Source of the DNA: Verrucomicrobiota bacterium
GTDB taxonomy: Bacteria > Verrucomicrobiota > Verrucomicrobiia > Limisphaerales > UBA11320
Length of the DNA stretch: 14,510 nt
Direction of reading: 5' to 3'
Assembly: GCA_016871475.1 (NCBI GenBank)
Contig: VHDG01000014.1
Location: 1 to 14,510 of the forward strand
Shown here: positions 1-7,114 of the stretch, piece after piece
How the letters are laid out: each line of letters opens with the position of its first letter
Numbering within the stretch: position 1 is the stretch's first letter
Notes under the pieces: model-generated
Database searches by the model: none
Told to the model about the DNA's origin: nothing
The model's input: the letters and a program-made list of their open reading frames with translations, nothing else
Translations under genes and position numbers: made by a program

Positions 1-1
1 G

Positions 2-688
2 GACTTCGCCTTCACACACACAACACCGCTTCTGGCACCCGATGCCGACGCCTGGCTCGAGTTCCGCACCGGAAGAGCAGGCTCGGGCCAACCGGCTGGT
101 GCTGGATCCAGCGATGAACCTTCTTCTGTGTTCCTCAGATTCACCAAGAAGCCGGCCGGGATACTCACCACAGTGGACTTCGCTTATCTGGGCGCGACGG
201 GTGTCCATGTGGAGTTGTGGAAGAACGGTTCCAAATTCGCTGAAGGAACCGGTTCCCAACCAGGAATCACGGATGCGAGCCCATTGATCCTCAGTCGCTG
301 GCCCACTCGCTTCATCCAACAATGGGAGGATGGATCCATCAGGCTGCTGGGCTCTTTGACAGCAGCTGGTCTCGAAGGCGATGAAGTCCGCATCCGCCCC
401 ATCATCCCGGCTGGAGTCCGCACCCTGGGACACCTCACCCACATGCACTGCGTGGCAAGCGAAGGATCGGACGTCCTGCTGGATGATCTGAAGATAACGA
501 CACCTCCTCAGCCACCCCTCAGGATCTCCAGCTTGCCGCCCGGAGTCTCGGTGTCATGGGAGGGAGAAGGATTCAGGCTTCAGGGATCGGAATCAGTCAC
601 TGGACCCTGGCTCGACCTGGGTGAGACCCCGCTGATGCAAATACCTGCTCAGCATCCGATCCGACTGTTCCGTCTGACTCCGCAGTAG
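2..688 (+). CDS. C-terminal part of an exported, LamG/Ig-like surface protein (5' end outside window)
   Basis: The frame is open from the left edge (first full codon at base 2) to the TAG at 686-688, so only the last 228 residues are visible. There is no start codon to choose: the internal ATG at 128 lies inside a continuous frame. The visible part is beta-rich, with no membrane segment or catalytic motif, and contains a stretch that ends DVLLDDLKIT, as seen in jelly-roll/LamG-like modules. The last 55 residues read like the tail module common in Verrucomicrobiota exported proteins: VSVSWEGEGFRLQGSESVTG, then PWLDLG, then RLFRLTPQ. The role is probably extracellular binding or a surface structure. 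The family call rests on pattern memory and substrate is unknown. A strong hairpin terminator follows 49 bp after the stop. Confidence 0.75.
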   Translation, partial: DFAFTHTTPLLAPDADAWLEFRTGRAGSGQPAGAGSSDEPSSVFLRFTKKPAGILTTVDFAYLGATGVHVELWKNGSKFAEGTGSQPGITDASPLILSRWPTRFIQQWEDGSIRLLGSLTAAGLEGDEVRIRPIIPAGVRTLGHLTHMHCVASEGSDVLLDDLKITTPPQPPLRISSLPPGVSVSWEGEGFRLQGSESVTGPWLDLGETPLMQIPAQHPIRLFRLTPQ

Positions 689-736
689 GATCCGAAGATC
701 AGAGGCCGACATTCGGCCTGATCGAACCACGATCAC

Positions 737-769
737 AAAGGGCGACGGCGAACCCGTCGCCCTTTTCTT
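737..769 (+). terminator. Strong intrinsic terminator, probably bidirectional
   Basis: A perfect 12-bp stem (737-748 AAAGGGCGACGG with 754-765 CCGTCGCCCTTT) encloses the 5-nt loop CGAAC and runs into TTTTCTT. It sits 49 bp after the stop of the upstream plus-strand gene. On the minus strand the stem is followed by TTTGTG, so it could also stop transcription coming from the convergent lipoprotein gene. Confidence 0.85.
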
Positions 770-791
770 CGCTCAGCAGAGCGTGAAATCC

Positions 792-823
792 ATCCGCCGA
801 CTCTATCCAATGGGTCGGCGGAT
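792..823. terminator. Second hairpin between convergent genes
   Basis: ATCCGCCGAC (792-801) pairs perfectly with GTCGGCGGAT (814-823) across a 12-nt loop. Neither side has a good T-run (TTCGTGT on the plus side, GGATTTC on the minus side), so it is a weaker terminator candidate than the one at 737. It may act as a back-up or an mRNA 3'-end stabiliser for the minus-strand lipoprotein gene, whose stop is about 200 bp away. Confidence 0.35.
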
Positions 824-1019
824 TTCGTGTCCGCCCCCGCCAAGTATCCTCGAATCGACCTTCGATCGCTAATTCGCTAATTCCTCGCATCTACGGATTC
901 AGACTCCGTGTTTTCAAGAATTGGTAGATACAATAATGGAAAGAACGGAGAGAAGCATTGAGTTGCCGAGGGCGCTGGAGAATTTGAGAAGACCAGACTG
1001 TTTTCCTCCGCCAAGCGGA

Positions 1020-2267
1020 CTAGTAATCCTGGAGGGAAACCTTCTGCAGTTCCTGCCAGTCCAGCGTGCCAGAGTTGATCGGGGTGTCTGTTCCGAGGAA
1101 AAGATTCGGATGCTGCTGGCTGCTATAGACGTGTTTGTACCCGTCCTCGACTTTGACCTGCTGACCCGTGGTGGGGTTCACGTATTTGGACTCACCCCGG
1201 ATGGTATCGACGCGGATGCGCTGCTCACGGTCCATATTCTCCATGCGCTGGTTGAAGCGCGCGGTATTGGCTTCGCCGAACTGTCGGATCGCATCCATTC
1301 TCTGTTGATGGCCGCGGGTCATGGCCTCCGTATTGGCCTGAATCTGTGCCATCGTGGCCTCGTGCTGCTGCCGGCTGGCGTCCTGGTTCGCCTGATAGCC
1401 GCGCGCTTGCGCCTCCTGCTCGAGCTTGAGCCAGGCTGGATTCTGCACAATGGAATCCTGCGCGATGCGCGTGTGGGCATGGATGGCTTCGAGATCACCT
1501 GAGCTCGTCTGGGTGATCGAAGGGACGACGCTCCAGCTATGGTAGGTATCCGTGCCGATCTGCTGCGAGGCTTGTGAGATGCGAGCCTCAATGCGCGCCC
1601 GTTTGCCATTCGGCAGCGTACCATCAATGGAGCCACGAGATTGGATCTGTCCTTTTTCGTCGCGAGTCTGCGGCGCGGTTTTCTCATTTCCGAGGTTCAC
1701 CAAGGTCGTGCCGTTCTGCGCCAAGGTAGAGAGAAAAATCTGCCGGAGATATTGAACGGGAGGCATCGGTGCGATTTCATTGGGCGAACCCTGTTCAGGC
1801 AATCCGAGGGATCTCTTCTGGGCGCGCAGGTTACTGGTCATCGGCCCTTCCGAGAAAAGATATTGTGTTGAGGGGAAATAGACGATCTGTGAACGGCCAT
1901 CCGGCGCGGTCAGCGTGATGCCAATCTGCGGAATCCCTACTGCGCCCTCCCATTTGCGGTGAAACTCCTGCTTCGCCCGCCAATCACTCGGGATTTTCAA
2001 AGCGAATGCCACCATGCGCTCCCGGTCGGGGTCGAGAATGCCGAGCAGGCGGTAAGGACTGGTGCGAGCGGGAGCCTGGGCGGGCGCAGTGCCGGCGGAT
2101 GGATTGGGCGCCACTTTGACCGTCCGCGGCTCGCTGGCAGCGTCGCCTGGCTTTGGACTCGCGGTGGCCTCCTTTCCATCGGTCGAGCGCTTATTCGCCG
2201 TGGACGCCTCGCTGCACGCGACCAAGGTCGATACAAGCACCAAGCCAGAAAAATAGAGGAAGCGCAT
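1020..2267 (-). CDS. Exported lipoprotein with Gln-rich coiled coil, function unknown
   Basis: This is a 415-residue protein. Residues 1-18 form a type II signal peptide with lipobox LVAC (Cys18), so the mature protein should be lipid-anchored. Residues 19-70 are a low-complexity Ala/Pro/Ser/Thr linker. Residues 71-260 form a mixed domain beginning YRLLGILDP, with a secreted-protein flavour and no catalytic motif I can name. Residues 275-355 are rich in Q, A, R, M and E and predict a long alpha-helical coiled coil. Residues 360-415 form a small C-terminal module (YVNPTTGQQVKV, then GYKHVY, then LDW) of the kind found at the ends of uncharacterised exported proteins. The ATG at 2267 is chosen because it gives the signal peptide directly; there is no clear Shine-Dalgarno. 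The gene is divergent from the one at 2699. I do not recognise a named family. Confidence 0.85.
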   Translation of the reverse strand: MRFLYFSGLVLVSTLVACSEASTANKRSTDGKEATASPKPGDAASEPRTVKVAPNPSAGTAPAQAPARTSPYRLLGILDPDRERMVAFALKIPSDWRAKQEFHRKWEGAVGIPQIGITLTAPDGRSQIVYFPSTQYLFSEGPMTSNLRAQKRSLGLPEQGSPNEIAPMPPVQYLRQIFLSTLAQNGTTLVNLGNEKTAPQTRDEKGQIQSRGSIDGTLPNGKRARIEARISQASQQIGTDTYHSWSVVPSITQTSSGDLEAIHAHTRIAQDSIVQNPAWLKLEQEAQARGYQANQDASRQQHEATMAQIQANTEAMTRGHQQRMDAIRQFGEANTARFNQRMENMDREQRIRVDTIRGESKYVNPTTGQQVKVEDGYKHVYSSQQHPNLFLGTDTPINSGTLDWQELQKVSLQDY

Positions 2268-2698
2268 TGAACGGTATTAAGTGGTTCATGTTGGGAGAAC
2301 AAACTTTTCCTTGGGGACAGATCTGGCGGGCAACGCCAATGCATTGAACGCCTGTCTGGACATTGCGATAGGTCCTCCTGTCGCGCGAGGTGCCCAAACC
2401 TCCCGAAAATGAGCGCGGTCCTGCGATTCTGGGTCCGACACCGGGCGTCATTATGGGTGACATCGAATCACTGGAGGAGCTGGCTTTCCTCTTGAACAAG
2501 CTCCTCCAAGCCTCATCCCACCGGCTCCCTTCGAATCCATCCATTTCACCGACGATATTTTGCCATGGTCCTCCACCCCTGGAGTGATCGCGTGGTTGTG
2601 ATTCCGTGATAGCTGAGAGAAGCCGAACGGTCTATCAATGACGTCAATGAGCACGGAACAAAGTTCTTTACCCAGCGAATGACCCAGGATGCTTCAAT
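2268..2698. other. Divergent intergenic region with inverted repeats, no certain gene
   Basis: This 431-bp spacer separates two outward-reading genes and should carry both promoters, though I see no confident -35/-10 pair. It contains a 10-bp perfect inverted repeat (TGGAGGAGCT at 2472-2481 with AGCTCCTCCA at 2499-2508) and a small dyad GAAC-AAA-GTTC at 2656-2666, 32 bp before the downstream start. On the minus strand GGTGGAGGACC precedes an ATG that opens only six codons (MAKYRR) before TGA. Reading frames of 65-117 codons exist but none has recognisable protein character. Confidence 0.5.
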
Positions 2699-3793
2699 AT
2701 GAACAGTTCATCTCCAAGCCGGCGACTGCTTGAGGGGTTGCCAACGTCAACACCTCAAAATCCGCGTAGCCGGTCGCGGAAAGTAGTCGAGATCCTGCTC
2801 CTCTCAGTGACTTCGCTGCTGCCACTCCAAGCATCTGAGCCCGCATATCCCAAGGCACCTCCCCACGCCGCGCGGCTCGAAACGAGCGAGCTGCGTGTGG
2901 TCGTCGCTGACAACCAAGCCTACGCCCCAAAGCACCGCGCCGGTTACAACGGCGTCGCCGAACTGCGGTTGGGGGGATGGGACAAGCCCAACCTCTTTGT
3001 GCCCGAATACGCAGGGCTGAACTTCGAACACATTTTCAGCGGTGACGCGGCCTCGTATGGATGGAACATCTTCGAGCCACGACAAGCACCCATGGAACTG
3101 CGTCGGTCCTCGAAGCGCCGTGCGGAGTTGCGCCAGGAGCAGACGCAACATTGGCCCCTGCGGAGCCGGCTTGTCTTTGAAGTGAAGGACGACGCGATTG
3201 ACCTGACGTATAGGGGCACTCCATTGCAGGACGTTTGGCGAAAGCACGGCTATATCGGGATATTCTTTGCCTCCTACATCCAGTCTCCGGAAGACATGGC
3301 AATTCAGTTCATCGGACGCTCGCGCCCGGGTCGAGGTGATGCGACGCCGCGGTGGATCAAACACCTGCCCACGAGCCACGGCACCGGGGCAAACCATCGG
3401 CCCTCGGGAAGCACCTGGGATCCGGCCTTCGACGAGGGCTTCAAAATCTCCCTGGCGTCGGGCTTCTCGGACTTTGAATACCTGTATCCCTTCTACTTCG
3501 GGCGTTCCGGCGAGAATGTTCTCGTGATGATGTTCGAGAAACTTCATGACGGCGGCGAAATGCGATTCGCGCAGTCGCCTTCCGGCGGCGGCACCGGGAA
3601 TCCCGCCTGGGACTTTGTCTATTTCCGCCGTGATTACGCCGTTGGGCGAGAGTTCAAGTTCCGGGTCCGTGCTGTCTACCGGAAGTTCACCAACGTGGAA
3701 GACATCGTGCGGCTTTACGAGCGCTGGTCAGGGGAGACGGTCCGCCTGCCAACCAACTCCTCAACCAGGAATTTGGGTGAATCCTCAAGATGA
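2699..3793 (+). CDS. Secreted protein of unrecognised family, beta-rich
   Basis: This is a 364-residue protein. A hydrophobic segment at residues 29-44 (VVEILLLSVTSLLPLQA) follows an unusually long basic Ser/Arg-rich N-terminal stretch. It is a plausible signal peptide cleaved near residue 45, or an uncleaved anchor. No in-frame ATG closer to the hydrophobic segment exists, and a weak CAGGA lies about 10 bp before the ATG at 2699. The mature part (residues 46-350) is rich in Tyr, Phe, Trp and Gly, with GYNGVAELRLGG, NLFVPEYAGLNFEHIFSG and ENVLVMMFEK as landmark strings. This pattern suggests a beta-sandwich such as the carbohydrate-binding or mutarotase-like folds often found in secreted proteins of this group, but I cannot assign a family. 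No catalytic motif is evident. The gene converges on the CehA-like gene downstream. Confidence 0.8.
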   Translation: MNSSSPSRRLLEGLPTSTPQNPRSRSRKVVEILLLSVTSLLPLQASEPAYPKAPPHAARLETSELRVVVADNQAYAPKHRAGYNGVAELRLGGWDKPNLFVPEYAGLNFEHIFSGDAASYGWNIFEPRQAPMELRRSSKRRAELRQEQTQHWPLRSRLVFEVKDDAIDLTYRGTPLQDVWRKHGYIGIFFASYIQSPEDMAIQFIGRSRPGRGDATPRWIKHLPTSHGTGANHRPSGSTWDPAFDEGFKISLASGFSDFEYLYPFYFGRSGENVLVMMFEKLHDGGEMRFAQSPSGGGTGNPAWDFVYFRRDYAVGREFKFRVRAVYRKFTNVEDIVRLYERWSGETVRLPTNSSTRNLGESSR

Positions 3794-3822
3794 TAGTCGA
3801 GAGAACAACAAAACCGCTTGAG

Positions 3823-3914
3823 CTACGGGGGGAATAACGCCCGCAGCTTCACGAACCCCAATGGGTCGCTCGGCAGCGCACAATCCGGCAGCGCTCGAAC
3901 AGGGCTTTGGTCAT
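3823..3914 (-). pseudogene. Frameshifted relic related to the reading frame at 6717-6947
   Basis: Read on the minus strand, an ATG (3914) opens MTKALFERCRIVRC. After a one-base shift relative to the second copy, the frame continues DPLGFVKLRALFPP and stops at TAG (3825-3823). The DNA is about 75% identical over some 85 bp to 6734-6818, including the exact strings GGATTGTGCGC (one mismatch) and GCGTTATTC. The middle is one base shorter than in the other copy, which explains the broken frame. The family is unknown. It lies between two convergent genes, where decaying fragments tend to persist. Confidence 0.5.
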
Positions 3915-3972
3915 GGGTCCCAACTGCGCTGAAAGAACGACCTCCTCACGACAGAGCATTGTTCCTCCGCGG

Positions 3973-6375
3973 TCATCTCGAGAGCTTTCTATAGACATCC
4001 CGAGCCACGTCGATTTGCATCTGCACATGATCGAGGCCAGTTGGAATCCGGTCGCGCTTCTTCACGTCTGCTTCGAGACGATCAATCCACTTCAAAAGAA
4101 TCTCCGCGTCGTCGCGAGCTTGAATCGGTTTCCCCGCGACTTCGATGTAAACCGGATTCACGTGAGCCACGCCGTTTCCGACGGAACAACGGGCGGCAAT
4201 CCAGCCCGAGCGTTGGATCGGGACGAGTTCGTTCGCTGCGAAAGCGCGTGAGCGTTCGGATGGCTTCAATGCTCGCGTGATTTCTCCGTTCACCACGATC
4301 TCGATGACCTCGATAGGATTCGGAGACTGCGCGCGAGCCTGGACGCGAACCGAGCCGGGTGCATCGAACTTCAACGTCGCGCCAGGGTCTCGTCCCTCGA
4401 TCGTCATTTCAAGCATCGGGCCCGAGGTCACAAAGGAACGGCCGGCCTTCTGTCCGCGCATCCAGTCCCCGTAGTTCAATCCACCGGGCAACTTCACGTA
4501 AGCACGTCCCCAGCCCGGGAGACCCGAGCTGATGCGATTTACAAACACGTCCGTGCCCGCCGCCGCTGGAATGCGGAAGCCGCAATTCAACAGCAAATAC
4601 CACACGCGCAACGACGCCGCATATCCGCCACCCATGACATCCAGTGTGTCCACGCGCCCAAGCGCGGCGTCCACAGGCAGGCCCTTCGCAGCGTACGCCG
4701 TGTCGTAAGGCGACTCGAGATTCGACGCCGGATGGGTGTAACTTACCGTCCCGCCCTGGCGATGCGTCCGCTCGCCGATGTCGGCGTTCGTCGGAATGTC
4801 CCACGGATTCGTTGTTTCTTGGAACCCGGTGAAGATGGGTTCGACGATCTGGCTCAAGTTGCCGAGGGTCAAATGACCCCAGATCGTGCTGCGAAATTCC
4901 TGGTTCCAATAGAGGATATGCCGCGCAGTCGAAAGCGGGTCAGGCCGGCCCAGAAAGTATTCGCGATCAAACACGCCTTCGCCGTCGGAGTTGGCGACGA
5001 CAATGTTGCTTACGTGCAAATCTTCGCCCTCGCATTGATCGCGGAGCGTCGAGGGATCGCTGTGCCAGGCGCCGTAGCCGTAGTTGGCATGAATGTGATT
5101 CTCTCCCGAGAACCACCCGCGCGCGGGCATATCGATCCAACGTTCGAGCGCGCACACGACCTCGCGCGTTTGATCCGCGGGCACGTCGATTTCCTGGCGG
5201 TGCGCGGAATACTCTTGTCCGTGCCAGACTTGAATGGTGTATCGGCCGGCGGGCACTTCGATTTCGGTGCGGCGCCGAAGATAGAAATGGCCCACGCCGT
5301 AGGTGAGGCGATACAGCGAACCGAGTGGAAACCAAAATTTGCCACCGTGCTGTTGAACGCTGACCCGCGCGGTAAGTGGTTCGCCTGTGTTCGCGTCTTT
5401 GACCTCGATTCGCAACCGTCCGGCAGGAGCGCGGAGATCGACGCGATCGATGGCGATCGATTCGCGGTGGCCGGATTCGAGATTCACGCGGGTCAAAGCC
5501 GTGGCGCGCTCGGAATTGTCGGTGTGCAGCAGCCAGCGGCCATCCCCGCTGACGCTGGGCCAATCTTCATCGGCTTGACCGAACGTCCACTTCCGCGCGC
5601 TCTCGAGAGGGGTATCGAGCGGAATATGCCAAATATCGTTATACGATACGCCGCGGTCGGTGACGACAAACACACCGCTGCCGCGAGCGTCCCATGCGAG
5701 GCCGTAGATGCGGCTCGGCCAGCGAACGATCTGTTTCGGCGCGCCTCCGGTTGTGGGCACGCGCCAAAGCTCGGTGCTCGGACCGTTGTTGCCTGTTTGT
5801 TCGCCCGGGCGATCCGCGTAAGTCGTGAACAGGATCGTTCCCCCATCGGGAGAAAGCGCCCATTTCATCGGCCGGCGGTGAATCGGATCGAGCGGCGCGA
5901 TGTTCACGGAAGAAAGCGCGCCTGTTTTTAGATCGAATCGCTGCAGACGTTCCGGTTGGCCACTTTCAGCCAGCATGCCGATGAGACTCTGCCCATCCGG
6001 GCTGAATTGAAGCCGCCCCGAGGCGAGCACGGGCTTGGGCAAGGGAACTTCAACACCATCGGCTGTCGTAATGATCCGAAGCGGGCCCGCGAAAAGTCCG
6101 GGCGAGTTGATCAAGGCAAGACGTGTTCCATCCGGCGACCACGCGGGTTCGACGTCCCAGCCTTCACCGCGAGTGAGGCGAACGAGAGTTCCGCCGCTCG
6201 AGGGCATACGGAAGATCGCGCCATGCAAAGACAACGCAATGGATTGCCCGTCGGGTGAGATGGCAGGTTGAATCGGCCCGAAGGCTCGCCTTACCACGCC
6301 ATCGAGCTGGGCAGAAGCCGGGGTCGAACTCGCGAGCAGCCCGAGGCTTGCGATCAATGAAGTGAAGCATTTCAT
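3973..6375 (-). CDS. Exported PD40 beta-propeller / CehA-McbA-type PHP metallohydrolase
   Basis: This is an 800-residue protein from the ATG at 6375, which gives a compact signal peptide (MKCFTSLIASLGLL...ASA, cleaved near residue 22). A GTG seven codons upstream is an alternative start with a poorer n-region. Residues 25-310 contain TolB/PD40-type propeller repeats (ISPDGQSIALS, AWSPDGTRLALI, FSPDGQSLIGM, ALSPDGGTILF, SVSGDGRWLL). Residues 318-415 look like a carboxypeptidase-regulatory-like module (LRIEVKDANTGEPLTARVSV). Residues 420-660 are a CehA/McbA-like PHP domain: the HxH pair in GENHIHANYG (H427, H429), H501 in WGHLTL, H548 in SYTHPA and D609 in AAGTDV are plausible metal ligands. 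The last 140 residues are a beta domain. CehA/McbA enzymes are metal-dependent hydrolases, best known on carbamate esters. The substrate here is unknown and the location is probably periplasmic. No partner gene is adjacent on the same strand. Confidence 0.88.
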   Translation of the reverse strand: MKCFTSLIASLGLLASSTPASAQLDGVVRRAFGPIQPAISPDGQSIALSLHGAIFRMPSSGGTLVRLTRGEGWDVEPAWSPDGTRLALINSPGLFAGPLRIITTADGVEVPLPKPVLASGRLQFSPDGQSLIGMLAESGQPERLQRFDLKTGALSSVNIAPLDPIHRRPMKWALSPDGGTILFTTYADRPGEQTGNNGPSTELWRVPTTGGAPKQIVRWPSRIYGLAWDARGSGVFVVTDRGVSYNDIWHIPLDTPLESARKWTFGQADEDWPSVSGDGRWLLHTDNSERATALTRVNLESGHRESIAIDRVDLRAPAGRLRIEVKDANTGEPLTARVSVQQHGGKFWFPLGSLYRLTYGVGHFYLRRRTEIEVPAGRYTIQVWHGQEYSAHRQEIDVPADQTREVVCALERWIDMPARGWFSGENHIHANYGYGAWHSDPSTLRDQCEGEDLHVSNIVVANSDGEGVFDREYFLGRPDPLSTARHILYWNQEFRSTIWGHLTLGNLSQIVEPIFTGFQETTNPWDIPTNADIGERTHRQGGTVSYTHPASNLESPYDTAYAAKGLPVDAALGRVDTLDVMGGGYAASLRVWYLLLNCGFRIPAAAGTDVFVNRISSGLPGWGRAYVKLPGGLNYGDWMRGQKAGRSFVTSGPMLEMTIEGRDPGATLKFDAPGSVRVQARAQSPNPIEVIEIVVNGEITRALKPSERSRAFAANELVPIQRSGWIAARCSVGNGVAHVNPVYIEVAGKPIQARDDAEILLKWIDRLEADVKKRDRIPTGLDHVQMQIDVARDVYRKLSR

Positions 6376-6456
6376 AGGCGGTGAATTGACACGCACTGAG
6401 GCTCTGAACCTTTCAGGCTGCCGGGAAGTACAAAGTGGGACTAGACGGAGGGCAGA

Positions 6457-6594
6457 TCATGCCTGAGTTGATGTCGGCGCTTCGGGTGCTGGCTGATCGT
6501 CCGCAGACTCCTGCGCGGTTTCTTCTTCCGGGCAGCGCCGGTCGCAGATAGCACGCAGCTTCTCCAGATGCAACCTCGCGCTGCAGAAGGGCAC
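6457..6594 (-). pseudogene. Short C-terminal-like reading frame, probably gene remnant
   Basis: From a GTG at 6594 to TGA at 6457, 45 residues read VPFCSARLHLEKLRAICDRR and then an acidic, Pro/Ala/Thr-rich tail ending TSTQA. The frame is open upstream to the TGA at 6621-6619. The neighbouring frame has MTRTE just before that stop, so a frameshift may have joined MTRTE to ERKAVPF in an older gene. Three Cys residues (4, 17, 21) might be a metal-site remnant, but this is weak. The composition looks like real protein more than the overlapping 69-codon frame does. The family is unknown. Confidence 0.3.
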
Positions 6595-6716
6595 CGCTTT
6601 CCGTTCATTCGGTGCGCGTCATCCCCCATTGGGTTACCGAGCTCCTCCACTACTGGAAGCCGTTTTCTGCCCCTATCCGAGTCGGCGGCGCAACTTCTCT
6701 CGGATGAGACAGAGGC

Positions 6717-6947
6717 TCATCGTCGACGGCTGCGGGTGAATAACGCCTGCTGCTCCACGAGCCCCGAGGTGTCGCGAGCCTCGCGCACAATCCCGCGTCG
6801 CTCGAGGAGGGCTTGGGTCAACTGGAGCGCCTGAGCATCCTCCCAGATCTGCAAACGTCGCCGCGTCGCATCGCGCTCCGCCTCGGTCATTGGTCCAGAC
6901 TGACTACTCATGCTGGGAGCGTAGCATTCGTCACCAAGACCAGCCAA
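6717..6947 (-). CDS. Small hypothetical protein or relic, second copy of the 3823-3914 element
   Basis: This is a 76-codon frame. The convincing part starts at an internal Met (ATG 6890): MTEAERDATRRRLQIWEDAQ, followed by ALQLTQALLERRGIVREA and the tail DTSGLVEQQALFTRSRRR. It is charged, Gln/Arg-rich, helical and soluble, with no signal peptide. Its last 30 codons match the broken relic at 3823-3914 (LLERRGIVR against LFERCRIVR; SGLVEQQALF against LGFVKLRALF). This suggests a small protein or protein domain with several dispersed copies in this genome. It could still be expressed, but it lacks a clear ribosome binding site and sits in a degenerate region, so it may itself be a fragment of a longer gene. 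I do not recognise the family. Confidence 0.35.
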   Translation of the reverse strand: MAGLGDECYAPSMSSQSGPMTEAERDATRRRLQIWEDAQALQLTQALLERRGIVREARDTSGLVEQQALFTRSRRR

Positions 6948-6983
6948 CTCTTTCTCAGAGACGCAGAGCTGACCGCAGCCAAT

Positions 6984-6999
6984 CCCGGCTCACGCCGGG
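6984..6999. terminator. Weak GC hairpin downstream of the dehydratase gene
   Basis: CCCGGC (6984-6989) pairs with GCCGGG (6994-6999) around the loop TCAC. It lies about 115 bp beyond the stop of the minus-strand dehydratase gene. The minus-strand flank is ATTGG with no T-run, so it is at best a weak or factor-dependent terminator. Confidence 0.25.
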
Positions 7000-7114
7000 G
7001 GGGCGGTAGACAGGGGAGGTTGAGGGGTTGCTCGATCCACCTCAGCCGTAACTGTTCAGTTGGCCGGCACGCATTTGCTGAATCCTCCGGCGAAGGCCGC
7101 TGGCGGTATAGCCC

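Larger units (their letters stand above)
689..1019. other. Intergenic region between convergent genes
   Basis: This 331-bp gap carries the two hairpins listed separately, a short direct repeat (CGCTAATT twice near 869-882), and a small 5-bp hairpin (TCCGC/GCGGA, 1007-1019) directly after the stop of the minus-strand gene. I see no credible gene in it. The reading frame that begins at 921 on the plus strand runs antisense into the lipoprotein gene and is a shadow. Confidence 0.6.
6376..7114. other. 739-bp region with only small, probably degenerate reading frames
   Basis: Between two same-strand genes lies DNA without any normal-length gene. It contains two small minus-strand frames listed separately (6457-6594 and 6717-6947), one of them with a relative at 3823-3914. 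It also has a dyad CTGAA-AGG-TTCAG near 6404-6416 just upstream of the metallohydrolase start, and a short GC-rich hairpin at 6984-6999. It should also contain the promoter of the metallohydrolase gene. The impression is a decayed locus rather than a regulatory spacer. Confidence 0.5.

Noticed and set aside
921..1502. Plus-strand frame of 193 codons rich in Leu and Arg
   Set aside because: It is antisense to the coiled-coil lipoprotein; its Leu/Arg repeats mirror the Gln/Ala codons of the real gene.
2656..2666. LexA-like dyad GAAC-AAA-GTTC
   Set aside because: Known GAAC/GTTC SOS boxes have a 4-base spacer; here it is 3, and the downstream gene is not an SOS type.
2804..3547. Minus-strand frame of 247 codons opposite the secreted protein at 2699-3793
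   Set aside because: The plus strand has the signal-like segment and aromatic-rich protein character; the minus frame has none and is explained by codon-position GC bias.
4732..5931. Long plus-strand open frame of 399 codons inside the metallohydrolase gene
   Set aside because: It is antisense to a gene with clear signal peptide, propeller repeats and metal motifs; its composition (Arg/Ala/Pro rich) is typical of a GC-rich shadow frame.
7050..7061. Short dyad AACTG-TT-CAGTT
   Set aside because: Five base pairs with a 2-base centre is expected by chance and cannot form a stable hairpin.
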